Shown here in pieces: positions 35,670 to 48,627 of a DNA stretch of 64,000 bases (position 1 is the first letter of the stretch; each line of letters starts with the position of its first letter). The notes beneath the pieces were generated by a model that worked only from the letters and a program-made list of their open reading frames with translations, had not been told where the DNA came from and did no database searches. A program made the translations under genes and the position numbers. The stretch is from assembly GCA_021464245.1 (NCBI GenBank), contig JADCRB010000090.1, positions 240,008 through 304,007 of the forward strand. The letters are read 5' to 3'. The stretch comes from Carallia brachiata (taxonomy: Eukaryota; Streptophyta; Magnoliopsida; Malpighiales; Rhizophoraceae).

Positions 35670-36755
35670 GAAATGCAAGAGATAATTCCTATTGAATTGT
35701 TCTTTTTTTTTTGGGAGAATAAACTTATCAATAATGACACTAATATCTCATTGGCGGACTATGGACTTTGGTGTGTCATCTTACTATATATCAAAAAAAT
35801 AACATTAATAAAAGCTTTAGAACAAATAGTTTTGTATAGCAACTTTTGTTATTTTCCCTTTTTTTCTAACAGAACTATTATGTGAATCTCACTGTTTTAT
35901 TTATTTATTTTTCAAAACCAATATACACAACACACACTATTGAACCATTTGTTAGTTTGCACGTCATTTTCGACTGACAAATATGCATGGCCAACTAAGG
36001 ATGACTGCAATTGCAGAAATAATATAGGGAATGAATGAGTGGCACATGATCCTACAATTGGAAGTAAAATAAATGCACATACTAACAATAGGAATTTATC
36101 CAGTTGTCCGTGTATGAAGACATATTAGACCCTTAATCTGGTTGTGGCAATGAAGGGTACTATGACACTGCATTATTCAGTAGTCACAAATTACAGTCTC
36201 AAAACAAAAGAACAAAAAAAATTACGGTCTCACGTTGCCCCTCATTTAAGTATAACTACAAATGACTCGCAGCCCTTCGTTCTAAAGTTTGGTCTGCATA
36301 GCGTCACAGGAGAAATTAATCATCCTCCCCATAACCATCAGTATAAAATCACATCACATGGTTCAATTTTATGAGCTGCATTATTTATATATTTTTTTAA
36401 GTTCAAAAATATTCTCACTATGCTATATCTCTTTTCTAAATCAATAATAGTAAGAGGCTATCTTTCATTATACGAACTCAACTTTTATTAAACTGATTAA
36501 ATAGGTATGCACACATCTAGGATTTAGACAAACCCCTTTTTTTAAAAGAAAAACCCCTCTCTTTCTCTCTTTCTCTATGTATGGCTTCCCTATAGCCACT
36601 GTCTATTGCTATGCAATGGAGTGCTTTCTAAATATATGAACAAACAAAAGATGTTACCTACTCTTTTTCATTAACAGGGTATTCTATTCTGTAAGTTGTA
36701 ATATTATGTTTCTTTACATTTTCATGTTGCTTCATTAAGGTCTGCACGCATGCAG
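35670..36755 (-). other. Upstream region of the intact peroxidase
   Basis: Collinear on the minus strand with 12240-14090. It lacks the LINE fragment, the small MITE and the tandem duplication seen in that copy, so it preserves the older arrangement. Confidence 0.6.
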
Positions 36756-36759
36756 AACC

Positions 36760-37496
36760 ATTCCTATAATTTCACCCGTAGCTTTCTAAAAGTGGAACAT
36801 TTATGGGGCGCATCTTATATATTTTGCTACTTTATTTATATATATCTGAAGGTAACACGGAATTCAATTGTTTGAGCTCCAATGTCATATTCTGCCCTAT
36901 CCTTCGCTGTCAACTTCCAATCTCTGAAGAGTTCTAATTGAAGTTTGAGCATTTGAACAACTCTTTCAGCAGGCTGAAACTTTTTGCAGTGGAAAATAAA
37001 GGAGCAATAGTATGGGTAAAGTATATAGTCAGAAGCAAATTCCTAATATGATCGGTTTTGCATGTAAACTTGCAATCCTTCTCCTGGCAGGTTTCTAATT
37101 GTAGTTACCTGGTGGCTAGTGGGTACTGCAGTGGCCGGAACATTGCATTATTGTTGAATGGCGAAATGGGTGGCTTTCCAAGCCAGAAGCTGAGATAATC
37201 TTCTTCCATAAATGTCTGAATTAACTTCTAATTATATATATATATATATAGGTGTATGTGTGTGTGTGTGTTTGCACCATGATTTATTCGCTCATACAAC
37301 CAAGTTAAGCCATGTACGTCCACCTACAACTATTTTCTCAGTCTGCTTTATTTACCTTTTTTTTTTTTTTTGTTTCCTTTTTGGTTCAATTTTTTATCCC
37401 TTCAGTTATTAAAAAAAAGAGAGAGAAAAGAAATCTCATAGAATGATGTATTAAATATATTGAGTAAACTTATGGGAAGTTTTTCTTTGATATGAC

Positions 37497-37533
<37 letters not shown>

Positions 37534-37540
37534 CTATATT
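36760..37540 (-). repeat. Peroxidase-upstream block, copy at the intact gene
   Basis: Counterpart of 11280-12240, 16060-16690 and 29825-30130. It contains a TA repeat, a GT microsatellite (about 37254-37271) and an AT run (about 37500-37530). Confidence 0.7.
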
Positions 37541-37549
37541 GTTTGATAT

Positions 37550-38380
37550 GACATATGCTTAGTAAAATTCAAATTAATGTATTATTTTGGACCACCATCG
37601 GTAACGTTTTAGGAACCAATACTTCATGACCGCACATTTTGAGGCAAAATGGTCAAAACTTTAACTACCTCGCCAGTTCTGGCTTATCTATAGGAAACTC
37701 TTATCATTTTTTTATATGCTATCTTAATTCATGTTCAGTGGGTGTAAGGAATTCTCTCTCATACTTCAAAAACAACTAGTTAGAATATTCTGTTGAGATT
37801 TATTGGTTTTGAGTGACTTTGTTCTTACTCCCTTAGGCAATGGAGTTGTTCATAAACTCTGGTTCTCCTGCAGTTAATCGGTTGATGCTAGCAGCAGATT
37901 CTATGATATTGTGATGCCGTGTTTGGGAGAGATATTGAAAGGCTACAAATTCGATGGCGGATTCGCTAGCAAAATAGGGTATTATTCGGCAACATGATCC
38001 CATTGCTTGGTTCCAATTTGCACGTATTGTGGATGGATTTACTGAGCCTTAATCTTCCAAGTTGAGGTGAACAATTGTGGGTCTTGGACCAGGCTGGACT
38101 GAATGGTGTTAAGCCTCTGGTAGCCGACTCATATTAACCTTCAATATTTTCCTTTATTGGAATTTTACATTATATGATAATGTAGAAATTGGCTTCTTCA
38201 TCAAATTGGGTGTTCAAGTCACTCAAAAAGGAGTGTTTCTGTCTCAACCTCCACCTAAATTACATTTGTTACTAAATGTTGATAGTTATGAGGTTGTGTT
38301 TCTCTGACTTTAATGTTGTTTTTGCTTTGTAGTTTTTCTTCCTTACCAACAAAAGAAAAAAAAAAATTGGCAGTGGCAAT
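37550..38380. other. Intergenic, no gene supported
   Basis: Moderately GC-balanced between 37850 and 38140 but with stops in all frames; possibly the end of a decayed retroelement. I cannot assign it. Confidence 0.35.
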
Positions 38381-38389
38381 GGTTGCTAG

Positions 38390-39890
38390 TCACAATTTTG
38401 TCAATTTTATGTTCTTATCATATTTAAGAGTCACCCAGTCAACGATGACCTTGGTAATCTTCCTTGCACCGTCCAACTGTTGGAAACGAGAGAGAGCCAG
38501 AAAATGGTTGTTGGCGAAAAGCGTTGGACACATCAAGTTGGCGAAAAGTCCATCCTCCGGCAACAACGATTGTAAGTATAAAAGCTGAATGGTTGTTGCT
38601 TTCACCACCAGACTGAACGTTTCTGCATAGTTTAGACCAGACTGCTGAGTGAATCCCTGAGCTACTAACCGAGCCTTAGATCGCTCAATTGTGCCATCGA
38701 GACGCCGTTTAATTTTAGAAATCCACTTTGAACCCACTATATTCTTATTGGGTGGACAAAGAACAAGAGTCCATATGTTAGTAGATGTAAGTGCTTGCGT
38801 CTCTTGAGACATGGCAGTTTGCCATTCTGAGTACTTTTGGGCTTGGCGATAAGTGTGAGGCTCAGTCTAAAGATAATTGATCGGTTTGGTATGGAAGGAG
38901 GCTAAGTGGGCTTGCTTTTGGGTTAATGTAGATGGCCTTAATTGCATAGGATGTGTGTGGTTAATCAGATGAGGCATTGTTAGTTGGCTGTCTGGATTTC
39001 GAAAAGAAGTAAGATCAACTATTAAATTCAATCCTGGTGAAGTAGAGGGAGTAGTTGAGGGAGAATCGGAATTAGAGAGGCAGGTTGGAAGCTGCGTTTT
39101 TGGTGAGGGAGGATCAGGATGTGGAGTTTGCATTTTTATAGGAGTTAAAGTTGGTGAGGAATTTAAATTTGGAGAAGAATTGAAATTTGTACGCTGCGTT
39201 TTTGTAGGGGCAAGTTGACGTGATGGAGAAGGACCAGCAGTAGACATGGATGGAGAAGTTTTAGGGGAAGAAGATAAATGTTGTTGAGGAACAAAACGAT
39301 AAGAGTTGTTTGGATTCATACCTATTGTGAGTGAGCAGGCATGATTGTAGTCCTCATTTGAAGCCATGGTTGACTAGATGACGTATCCTCACAAACTGGC
39401 GAAATTTTCTTGATGCTTGTAGAAACAGACTAAGCCAAAGGAAATGTAAGTTCATCAAAGCGAACATGCTTGGCAATGTAGATTCTTCTTGAGTCAAGGT
39501 CTAGACAAGAATACCTATCATGGTTGGGAGATGAACTTAAGAAGACACATAGTTAACTACGAAAAGAGAATTTAGATGGATTATGGGGACAAAGAAGAGG
39601 GTAAATGCCACAGTCAAATATTTTAATGTCTGCATACAGAGCTTTTTGGCGATATAACAATTCATAGGGACTTTTATTGTGCAAGTTTGGTGTTGGTAAA
39701 AGGTTGATTAACTTCACACTCGTAGAGAAGGCATAGGACAAGCATTTAAAAGGGATATAAGCATGAGCTAATAATGTATGAGCGGTGTCAACAATATGTC
39801 TTGTTTTATGCTCCGCAACTCGATTTTGTTCATGTGTATGAGGGCACGCCAAGCGATGTTTTATGCCAATTGATTGGAAAAATTTATTTA
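38390..39890 (-). mobile_element. Copia fragment: integrase end to reverse transcriptase start
   Basis: Minus strand. About 39890-39553 holds the integrase core end (RLACPHTHEQNRVAEHKTRHIVD, then YAFSTSVKLINLLPTP and SPYELLY). 39367-38867 is the Ser/Pro/Thr-rich linker. 38812-38600 starts the polymerase (IVGSKWISKIKRRLDGTIER, SKARLVAQGFTQQSGLNY), after which the catalytic part is lost. No LTRs found. It belongs to a different copia lineage from the element at 5664-10882. It is cut at about 39890 against a gypsy LTR. Confidence 0.8.
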
Positions 39891-39894
39891 GCCG

Positions 39895-40423
39895 TTGATA
39901 TTCACCCCGAAATCAAATTGAAAAGCTTTGATTTCACCGATTGCCGTAGGAGCTTGTTCTCAGATGGGCTGATTAGACTTTGTCGAGAGCCATAGGGTGT
40001 TTAATTTCAAACAAATTTTTAATATTTTAATATTTTAAATTTACGCTTTAACAAGTTTCACTCGGCAGCAACCAAAGAGTATACACCCAAAATAAGGTTG
40101 GAAATGAGTATATTAAATATTTCGAATTTTATATTTGGAGTATCTTCTTTAATGGTGTTGAGGGAGTATGCACTCAAAATACAAAAACATAAGGGAGGGG
40201 GTTATGAAAAATGGAATTTTGCAATGTTTTGTAAGGGTATTTTCTGTTTTCTTCCTCGGGCATTGATTGATGATTTTGAGGTAGGGGGATGGCCTATCTA
40301 TAGGCCATCCTTCCCCTTTGCCACCAACCATTTGGTTGGTGGCATTTGAATTTCAATGGGTCGGCAATTGGCCGGCACTAGCCAATTGTTGGCTATTTAG
40401 ACTTTTGTTTTTTAATCTTTACA
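39895..40423 (-). repeat. Gypsy 3' LTR, truncated
   Basis: In element sense it starts TGTAAAGATT like the LTR at 58123 (TGTAAACATC), has a perfect hairpin (40319-40344, arms TGCCACCAACC), a second palindrome (40288-40309) and a region matching 58530-58620 (GAGAACAAG...CGGT). The last ~250 bp are missing, replaced by the copia fragment. Confidence 0.7.
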
Positions 40424-42500
40424 AATACCCATACTTCAAAACTTGGTGAGGCGGAACATTGGGGATGTAATCCGAACCGAGTCTTAAAGTCTAGTTTGAA
40501 GCTTGAGATGCATCGTCGAACATTGGATCTTGATATCTTAACTCCGACTAGTCTAACTGTTATTGGGTTTCCATAAAAACTAATATGACCTTGAGGATGT
40601 CAGTCTTCCAGCCAATATAAAAATCAAAGTTCTATGGTTCTAGTGAGGATGATGCAATAAATAAAGAACTTGAACCTTCCATGAGGAAAGCCTAGTACCA
40701 CAGCACAACAAGGCCAACTCACAGAGAGACGGGTCATAGTGATGCTTCCTCTGTATGTCGCAACGTAAAGAGAGTAGTTCGGACTTCTCCGTCTGTCGCC
40801 GTGTCTGTGAACCCATGAGGATAATCACAATTTTCCTGCACGTTGTGATGGATGTGAACTAAGAAGAGTAGCTGAAACTTCATCGATCATGACATCGATG
40901 TCGTCAGAGATTAAGATTCGAGAGTTTTTAAGGATCCCTCGAAGAGAAATACTCATTCTCTTTTTAGGTCGTGCGCTTTTAACTTCTTGATCAAAAACTT
41001 TCTGATACAGAAAGTGCAGGGACTAGCCATTTTCTTTTCCTCAGAGAGAAATAGGAGTTGAGATATGGGTTTCGTGATTTGAGAATGCATGAAATATATA
41101 CACAACAGAAGCTACTGTTCTTTTTTTATTTGCAAAAGTCAAATAAAATGATATGTTGGATTAGATAGGGTCTCTTTATGTCTCTTTCTATCATAAAGGA
41201 CAAACAAAGTAGCGGCTGACGTGTTGCAAAAGTCATTACCTAGTATCGCGAAAGTCGTTGTACTTTATCCTTATCGGCCGACCTAGCGGAGCTTGAGACC
41301 CAACTCTAATCAATTGCGTCCTCATTTAGCAGGCCGGTGACGTTGACACTGCTGGAACTCTCCTATTATTGACATCACTAGGGTGTGCTGAAAAGAGAAG
41401 TAGAGTTTCGCCGAAGCGGCTCCCTCCTAGTGCTAAATTTCTTCCTGGACTGAAGAACCCATAAAGGATGAACCCTTAGTTGACTCCATAAAACCACTAG
41501 GACCAATATGTGAAGTCCCACAAACTACAGCTTTGGTTGAAATAGCTTAGAGGGACCATTGCAGTGGTGGAGCTCAAACTTGCTTCATTTGAGGACAGAA
41601 CTGTATCGATGAGATCTACTATGAGAATAGTTGCGATGGTAAAAACATCCTATGCTGTAGAAACAACAGCTCTCTATGTTGTTCTCTCCGTATTTCTTCA
41701 GTTTTGAAACCATAAATACACAATTTTTGTTTAAAATGCTTCGTACGATCTTAGTCTCGAAGCAAGTTGGGAGAGTTGCGATAAACTAGGACAAGTACTT
41801 TCACTGCTGCGAACGTACTGCTCCAAGATTTACAATTGCATTGGACTTGGCCGCCATTTAATGCGTGGTGACTTATCTTTTCCATTGTCATGATGTTCTT
41901 CAAGGGGTCTATTTTTTCTTGCCGAGAAGGAGTGAGAGTTTGATATGCGGTGAATACAAGTTGAGACTGAAATAGTGACTCAGGCTCAAACTCTCAATCG
42001 CTTTTATTTTTCAGCCGTTCACAATTTATACTCATGCGGGTCAAGAGTTTTGGATTCTGGACTTGGGTTCTAGACTTAGGCTTTGGATTTGGCCTATTGG
42101 GCTCTAGTTCGGACTTGGGTTTGTGGGTTTTGGTTCGGACTTGGGTTTTTGGGTTCAAGTTCAGATTTGAGCTCAAGTTTAGATTTGAGCTCAAGTTTTT
42201 GGGCTTTGGGTTAGAATTGGGTTTTCTGGTTCAAGCTTGGATTTGAACTCGAGTTTTTGGGTTTAGATTTGGACGTAAGATTTTTTTTAAAATTTTTCCT
42301 TTTTTTTATTTTTTTATCTTTTATCTTTTTTTTTTTGCTTTTTTTGATTTTTTTTTTATTTTTTCATATCTACAAATAATAACGTTTTAGAAATTTATTA
42401 TTGATCAGGCCAATTCGGACGTCTTCTTAGTCAGATAGCATACAAGCGTTATGACTATAGCTTTTATGTACTAATTATGGCCCAACCCATTTAGAAGTAA
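40424..42500 (-). other. Gypsy 3' non-coding region with tandem repeats
   Basis: No conserved coding sequence. 42035-42290 is a degenerate tandem repeat of about 18-24 bp built on GGGTTTTGG, TTCGGACTTG and TTCAGATTTGAGCTCAAG words, followed by T-rich sequence (42290-42370). Long repeat-bearing 3' regions are typical of Tat/Ogre elements. Confidence 0.55.
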
Positions 42501-42743
42501 GCTTGTCATCAAGTCAGTGCTTCAAGTTGATGGGCCGTCGTACTGTAAGAATAAGGTCTCTAACTTAGAATAATTGAGGGCAAACCCTACGATTGAATGC
42601 ATTAGTGAGTCAGACGTAGTAGCATTTGAGTTGCTGTTGTACTTGGAGCCTTTTCTCATCAAGAGCTTATAACTCATCCAATCACAGTCGGGCATTTCCT
42701 CTTGTCTGAGGGCCTTCAGAACAACCATGCAAAGAGACGAGAT

Positions 42744-43387
42744 TTACGTTTCTAATGGCAGTATTGCTTCGACAACATAAACTAGTGCATAGGGTGTCGC
42801 CTGTGTTGGAGCCCGATAAGTCGTGCGATATGCCCATAAGACCTTTAGGAATTCTATCATGCTATTCCCTTTTGGATTTAGAGACTGTCTTTTGCAGTAA
42901 GTTGTACAAGGTCTTGTTAAATACTTCAACTAAGCCATTGGCCGAGGCATTGTAGATTGACGACTTGTATTGCTTGAATTTAACTTTTCACAGAGCTTGT
43001 CCATCAAATTGTCGTAGAATTACTTGTCGTTATCAGTGATGATGAACCGAAGAACTTCATAGCAATAGATCATATGAGTTCGGATAAAATTGACAATATG
43101 TTTTTTTTTTTTACTTCTCTAATCGGAATAGCTGCGATCTATTTTGAGAAGTAATTTGTTGCTGCAAGGATGTAGAGGTGGTCCAAGGACAACTTTTGCA
43201 AAGGCCCTATTAAGTCTAGTCCCCAAGCTTCAAAGGGTGAAGACGAGACAATTGGATGTAGTGGCTCTAGTGGTTGATATATGTAATTTGCATGGAATTG
43301 ACAAGCTTGACAAGTTTTGGCAAATTTCAATACATCACATACCGTAATTGGCCAGTAGTATCTCATCCTTCTCAATTGGAAGTCCAA
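42744..43387 (-). pseudogene. Gypsy integrase (broken)
   Basis: 43387-43139 carries YYWPITVCDVLKFAKTCQAC (zinc-binding end) and WGLDLIGPL with the first catalytic Asp. 42929-42744 has the later part (FLKVLWAYRTTYRAPTQATPY). The stretch between has stops. Not functional. Confidence 0.8.
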
Positions 43388-43869
43388 CTTAGGTCCCGAG
43401 TGATGCTCGCTACATACGCCAGAATGTTCTTCTGCAAGAGCTTGTTTTGCCTCTTCGTTGCCTAGATAATGGAGTAAAACTCCATTAAAAGACCTTCGAT
43501 ATAAAGTATCCTCGAGACATACTAAGCGAGAAGCTCGACATTGAATTTTTGTTTTGTAACAACAGTCTTCAGGTAACTTTCGGTATTGTTGGTAATCAAT
43601 GATTGGTTAACGCCATTCATCGCTCTCAGTAAGACGTACGGAGACAGCGTTAGCTGTATCACTTTCTTCATTATCATTCTGTGGCACAATCCACCTTGGG
43701 CATACAGTAACCACCGTAGTTTGAATTTTTGACTTTGCGAGAGAAGTGGCTAGGTTAGCAAACGTATTTGCCTGAGAGTTTTCTCGACAGGGGGAACATG
43801 CTCCAAGATGATGCTTTCAAATTCATCCATACAACCCGGTAAGTTGATTGATGAAGAGTTAAAAATCTC

Positions 43870-44080
43870 TGTGGACTTCTATTGTAGTAATCTTCATATC
43901 AACGGCTATTTGGAGATCAATGATTAATGTCTGACACTCGGCGACATTATTTGAGCATAACTCACTCAGAAAGATCACATATGGTAGTATTTGTTGTTAA
44001 GGAGTGACAAATACTATGTTAGTACCAACACCATCACGTCTTACTGCACCATCAAAGAACATTATCCATGGTGGTAATGT
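43870..44080 (-). pseudogene. Gypsy second RNase H (broken)
   Basis: Reads FFDGAVRRDGV...IVFVTP on the minus strand, then LSELCSNNVAECQTLIIDLQ with a stop in between. It matches the same domain after 63815 in the plus-strand element. Confidence 0.65.
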
Positions 44081-44230
44081 CTTGATGTAAAAGACCTCTT
44101 CATCTGGAAGATCATCTGTAAACTTCCAATCAGATGGCATAGGATGATCCGCCAAAAAACCTGCTAAAGCTTGCCCCTTGATTGCTTACTGAGGCACATA
44201 GATGATGTCATAGCTTTGTATTATTACTGC

Positions 44231-45223
44231 CTACTTAAGAAGTCGTCCTGATAAAGCTGGTCTAGATAGGATATACTTAATAGGATCAGCTCTAGCAACG
44301 AGGCGAATCGTGTGAGTTTGTATGTAATACTTCAGCTTATCAATTGCAAAGAATTGTGCTAGACACATCTTTTCCATGGACGAGTAGTTCAGCTCTAGAC
44401 TGTTTAATATTCTGCTCATATAGTATATGATAACTTCCTTTCCTTGCCCATTTTCCAATGTAAGCAGAGCTCCCAGACAACTTTCCTGTATGGCAATATA
44501 GAGAATCAATGGCTTTCCCTGAATCAGAGCACCTAGGACTAATGGATTGGAAACGTACTTCTTTATGCTTTTGAAAACTTTGCTACAAGTTTCGTCCCAC
44601 TCGAAGTTGGCATCCTTCTTCATCAACCGATAGAAAGGTTAACACCTCCTAACTAAGTTAGAAATGAAACGACGAATGTAGGCCAGCTTCCCTTGTAGAC
44701 TTTTCGGCTCATAGAGATTTTTAGGTTCAAGCATTTTTTTTAATTGCCTCAACGTTTGATTAGTTAACTTAAATACCACGATGACGAATCACAAATCTAA
44801 GGAACCTTGATGCGACACCGAATGTGCACTTGTTAGAGTTTATCTTGAGCTGATGCCTGCAAAGTCTTTCAAACACAGTCTTGAGATCCTCCAGATGATC
44901 TTTGCGCTCCTTAGTCTTTACCACCAAGTCAACATAGCATTCTATGATCTTGTAGAGCATGTTGTAAAAAATCTTTTGCATGGCACAACTTTGTAGCAGT
45001 ATATTCTTTTTGGAGTCAAGAATGCCATCAATTCCTCATCTTCTGTTGTCATTCTGATTTGATTATAAACTAAAGAGCCATCCATAAAGGATAACGCTTC
45101 ATTGTCAGTAGTCACGTTGGCCATGATTTTCATTATGGGCAACAGAAAGTCATCTTTTGGGCAGGTCTGATTAAGGTCTCTGAAGTCGACACAAACTTTT
45201 AGCTGCCCATTCTTCTTTCTCAC
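44231..45223 (-). pseudogene. Gypsy reverse transcriptase and RNase H (broken)
   Basis: 45223-44942 holds the polymerase start (RKKNGQLKVCVDFRDLNQTC, LSFMDGSLVYNQIRM). 44981-44769 has ECYVDLVVKTKERKDHLEDL: one Asp of the catalytic YVDD box is deleted. 44626-44231 is RNase H (EWDETCSKVFKSIKKY, ILYIAIQESCLGALL). Several frameshifts. Confidence 0.9.
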
Positions 45224-46097
45224 TGGGACTATATTTGCTCTCCAGGTTGGATAGGTGACCTCTCAGATGAAGTCAGCATTGATAAGCTTGTTGATATCTT
45301 CCTCAATTTGTGGAATAAGCTCAAGGCGAAACTGTCATTATGGTTGCTTAATTGGATGGATACTCTTCTTACTGCTAGGTGGTGGACCGCGATCTTTGGA
45401 TCGTGTCCAAGCATTTCTTTGTAGTTCCTTACGAATACGTCCCTGTATTGACTTAATACTCAGACATATTCCTGTTCTTCTTCAGGCGTGAGTAAGGCAC
45501 TCACAAATGTAGGTCGAGGATCTTCTAGAGAATGGAGATTGACTTCCTTGAGTTCATCAACGGTGGCTTGTCTACCATCTTTGAGTTCTGAAGGAGCCTT
45601 TTTACTTCACCGTCTAATGAGTCAATTTAGACTCTTCACTAACCGTGACATGGAATGTAGAGGCTTTGATTTTCTCATCTTCATTTGACTGGACGGACCT
45701 CTCTTGCTTAGTGATGACGTTGATGACACGTGTATCAACTACTTGGTTACGGCTTTTCAGCGTGATCTGTACAGGTGACTTCTCTTGATAGCCTAAGCCG
45801 GGTCAGAACTTCGATGATTGAACGCCCTGCATGTACTCAGTTGGAAGCGTACCCATTGTATTTGGGTTTGAGAAGTCATAGCCCACTTTAGTAAAGAGCC
45901 TATATGCATTAGGATCGAATCCTTCATAAACATATGGTATCATCCCCACACTGACCATATGCAACTAAAACAAATGGGAATCAAGAGTTTCTTTTGGCCA
46001 TTCTTTGTGATTCTTCTGATTGTCTTCTCAACGGGCGTCGTCACTACTACAAGAAACTTAGCTCATACCTACCTATTTTAGAGTACGTATATTTTTG

Positions 46098-46105
46098 CCT
46101 CGTTT
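46098..46105 (+). repeat. hAT target-site duplication, left
   Basis: CCTCGTTT; the right copy is CGTCGTTT at 48620-48627 (7 of 8 identical). Confidence 0.65.
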
Positions 46106-48619
46106 TAGGGAAGACAATTTCACCCGTACCCGTCGAGGAATACCTGTACATGCCTCAATGGGGATGGGGTCAACTTTGTTTGACTAAGAAATGGGGAGGG
46201 GATCCCCATTCCCTGGATTTTTTTAACGTGCACGGGGACGGGGACGGGATAGACTATCCCCGCCCCGTATCCGTCTCCGTTCCCCACCCGTAATGTAATT
46301 TACTTTTTTATCCTTTATATAATATTTATATAAAAATTTATAGGGATAATTTAGTAACTTGATACCAAAACCTAAATCAATCTTGTAATTTCCTTTTCTT
46401 CATCTCAAGCATGCCCGAGTGCGCCTCTATTCTTCCTCAAAATTTCTCATTCACTTCAGGATTGCTTGTAGTTGCTCCTACAAGCAAGCAGCTCTATTCC
46501 TCGACGATCACATCTCGCTCCCATTCCTCAACTGCATGAAGTTGCTCCCTTATCCCATTCACATCTCGCTTATCACATTCCCATTCAATCAACTCGAGCA
46601 AGAGATTTTCCTCAGGCTTCCTCGTAACCTTCAAGATCTTCAAATTCTCAGGTTTTTTAGAATTGGATTCCTCATTTTTGTTTTTTTTTAAATTTAATTT
46701 TTGCTCTTTCCAATGGGTTTTTCAAAATTGGATTCCCTTTGTTTTCTGGGAAATGGGTGGTAAAAATTATGTCAATTTTTGTGAATCGAAGAGCCTACAT
46801 TATATATGGATTGTTTTTTAGTGGGATTGTGTATTTAATCGAATATTGCTTTGGAATTGAGCTTATTATTATTATTTTTGTTATTGTTACAATATTTTGG
46901 TCGTATTCAAATATAGAATTGAATTTTCCTGAGGGAAAGTTTGTCTTTTCTCGGTAAAAGTTTTCTTCTAAAACAAATTCCATCAATGTCGTCTTGCTAA
47001 TTTAATGTTTTGGGCGTAGACATAAAATCAGACCTGAATTTGCTTCTTTATTTAGTATGCTTTTTACGAAAAGTTGATTATTCGATTACTTGTTTCAAAA
47101 CTGTTTCGCAGAGATCTATTCGTTTTGAAGCAAAAATGGGGGCTTTTTCATGCTTGTTTATTATAGTTACTTGATTGAAGTACATTAGCAAATTGTTTTA
47201 GTTGAAATGAACAATGATTTAGTTTGTGTTTTTTGTGTGGGTAGAGCATGATCCGAATGCTCTACATAGTACTTTCTTGGAACAAGTCACATCTCTCTTG
47301 TGCATGACTTATTGATGGATCTAACAATATTTTCTAGAAATTTGATACTATGAATTTGTCTAACCTTTCTTGATGAAAGAACTTAATGTAGTGATAAGCG
47401 TCTTTGATCGTGTGCATCAATTGGCTGACATGATTTTCCACTTGGAAAATGCTCATATTTGTTGTGGATCATAAAGGCAATTTCTAACTGCGAGCTAAAG
47501 TTGCCAAGGAGGAAGTAGTGAAAAAGTTTATAGTGATGCCGGTATTTTTAAAAGCGAGGATCTTTAGTTTGATGCATGATATTGATAACATGCTGGAAAG
47601 GTTGGGTAGAGTTCACTATTCAGAGCCTCGAATGGTTATGATAAGGCCTTTTGCTATGGTTGGATGCTTATGTCTAACTCGTCTTGACTGCTGGACTGGA
47701 GGATAGTTTTGGTGGACAATCATGGCAACTGCATTTATCTTTAGGTAATTAGGGTAATCTTTCTGTTTTTTTTTTTTCATTCTGGTGTTTTTAATTCTTC
47801 TCTCTTTTTAGAAGATACTTTAATTTTGGGTTAGATTGTGTGACATTGTGGCTTGAAAATGCTAATGATTTGAGTTAAATGAAAATTTTAGGCCAAAATG
47901 AAAATTTTAGGCCAAAAATTATCTACCCAAAATTACCAATCCTTTAGGTTATGTTTTGTTTTTGATAGCCTTTTGAATCTTGATCATCGAAGCCTTTTTC
48001 CTTTTTTTTTTCTTTTTGTAATTTTCCTTAAATCTAACTTGTTGCTAGATAAACCTCCTACTGCAGAAAATTACAACTAATTCCTAAGAATTTTTTCTGT
48101 GATATCCAACTAATTCCTAAGAAGCAGAAAATAATAAGGGTTCAATTTCAACTTCACTTAACCAACCAACTAAAATTGAATCAGCCATTAATTTATTTTT
48201 ATATTCATTCTTAAGTAGAATAGTGGTGTAGTTACTAGTTGGTCCAATATTTCAACATCTGGTGCTTCTAATTACTTCCAAATTTAGATTCCAATCTAAT
48301 CCATTTGTGTCCTCTTTTGGTTCAGTATGTTGTGGGCATGTTGGCCTTGAGGTGCTTGTGTATTTTTTGCATATTTATTCAATGGTGTTGTAGAATAAAA
48401 ACAATGTGCTCATATTTTTACTAATAGGATCTTTAAGGTATATATCCACTAGTTTAAATTAAAGGCAGAGACGAGGTGGGGACGGGGATCCCTGATCCCC
48501 GGCGGGGATGGGGAATCACCGAGGACGGAGACAAGGACAAGGATTGAGTTCAAAAGTGGGGACGGGGATCGGGGATGCCATCCCCACCCCCGCCCCACCC
48601 CTCCCTGTTGCCATCTCTA
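46106..48619. mobile_element. hAT-like transposon, non-autonomous
   Basis: 2514 bp between 8-bp target duplications. The left end TAGGGAAGACAA and inverted right end TAGAGATGGCAA agree at 9 of 12 bases and fit the TAGGGATGGCAA-type terminal repeat of plant hAT elements. Both subterminal regions are packed with GGGGACGGGGA-type units in opposite orientation (46150-46290 and 48470-48600), another hAT trait. I find no transposase domain; the internal open stretches (such as 46419-46691) have no recognisable motif and may be captured sequence. It sits 23 bp inside the intron of peptide copy C. Confidence 0.75.
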
Positions 48620-48627
48620 CGTCGTTT
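48620..48627 (+). repeat. hAT target-site duplication, right
   Basis: CGTCGTTT, immediately after the CATCTCTA end. Confidence 0.65.

Larger units (their letters stand above)
39895..45938 (-). mobile_element. Tat/Ogre-type Ty3/gypsy element, truncated at both ends
   Basis: Minus strand. 45938-44990 protease-to-RT region, 45223-44231 reverse transcriptase and first RNase H, 44080-43880 a second RNase H, 43387-42744 integrase, then about 2.3 kb of non-coding 3' region with tandem repeats, and a 3' LTR (40423-39895) missing its end. A second RNase H between RT/RNase H and integrase is the mark of the Tat lineage. Frameshifts and stops are frequent. The 5' part (LTR, gag, most of protease) is absent: homology stops about 35 bp before the ATG of peptide copy C. 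It is close to the element starting at 58123. Confidence 0.85.

Noticed and set aside
42034..42246. Low-complexity ORFs on both strands (Gly/Phe/Leu and Pro/Lys/Asn)
   Set aside because: They follow the period of a tandem repeat in the gypsy 3' region.
46419..46957. ORFs of 90 and 72 codons inside the hAT-like element
   Set aside because: No transposase, zinc finger BED or dimerisation motif; AT-rich chance frames.
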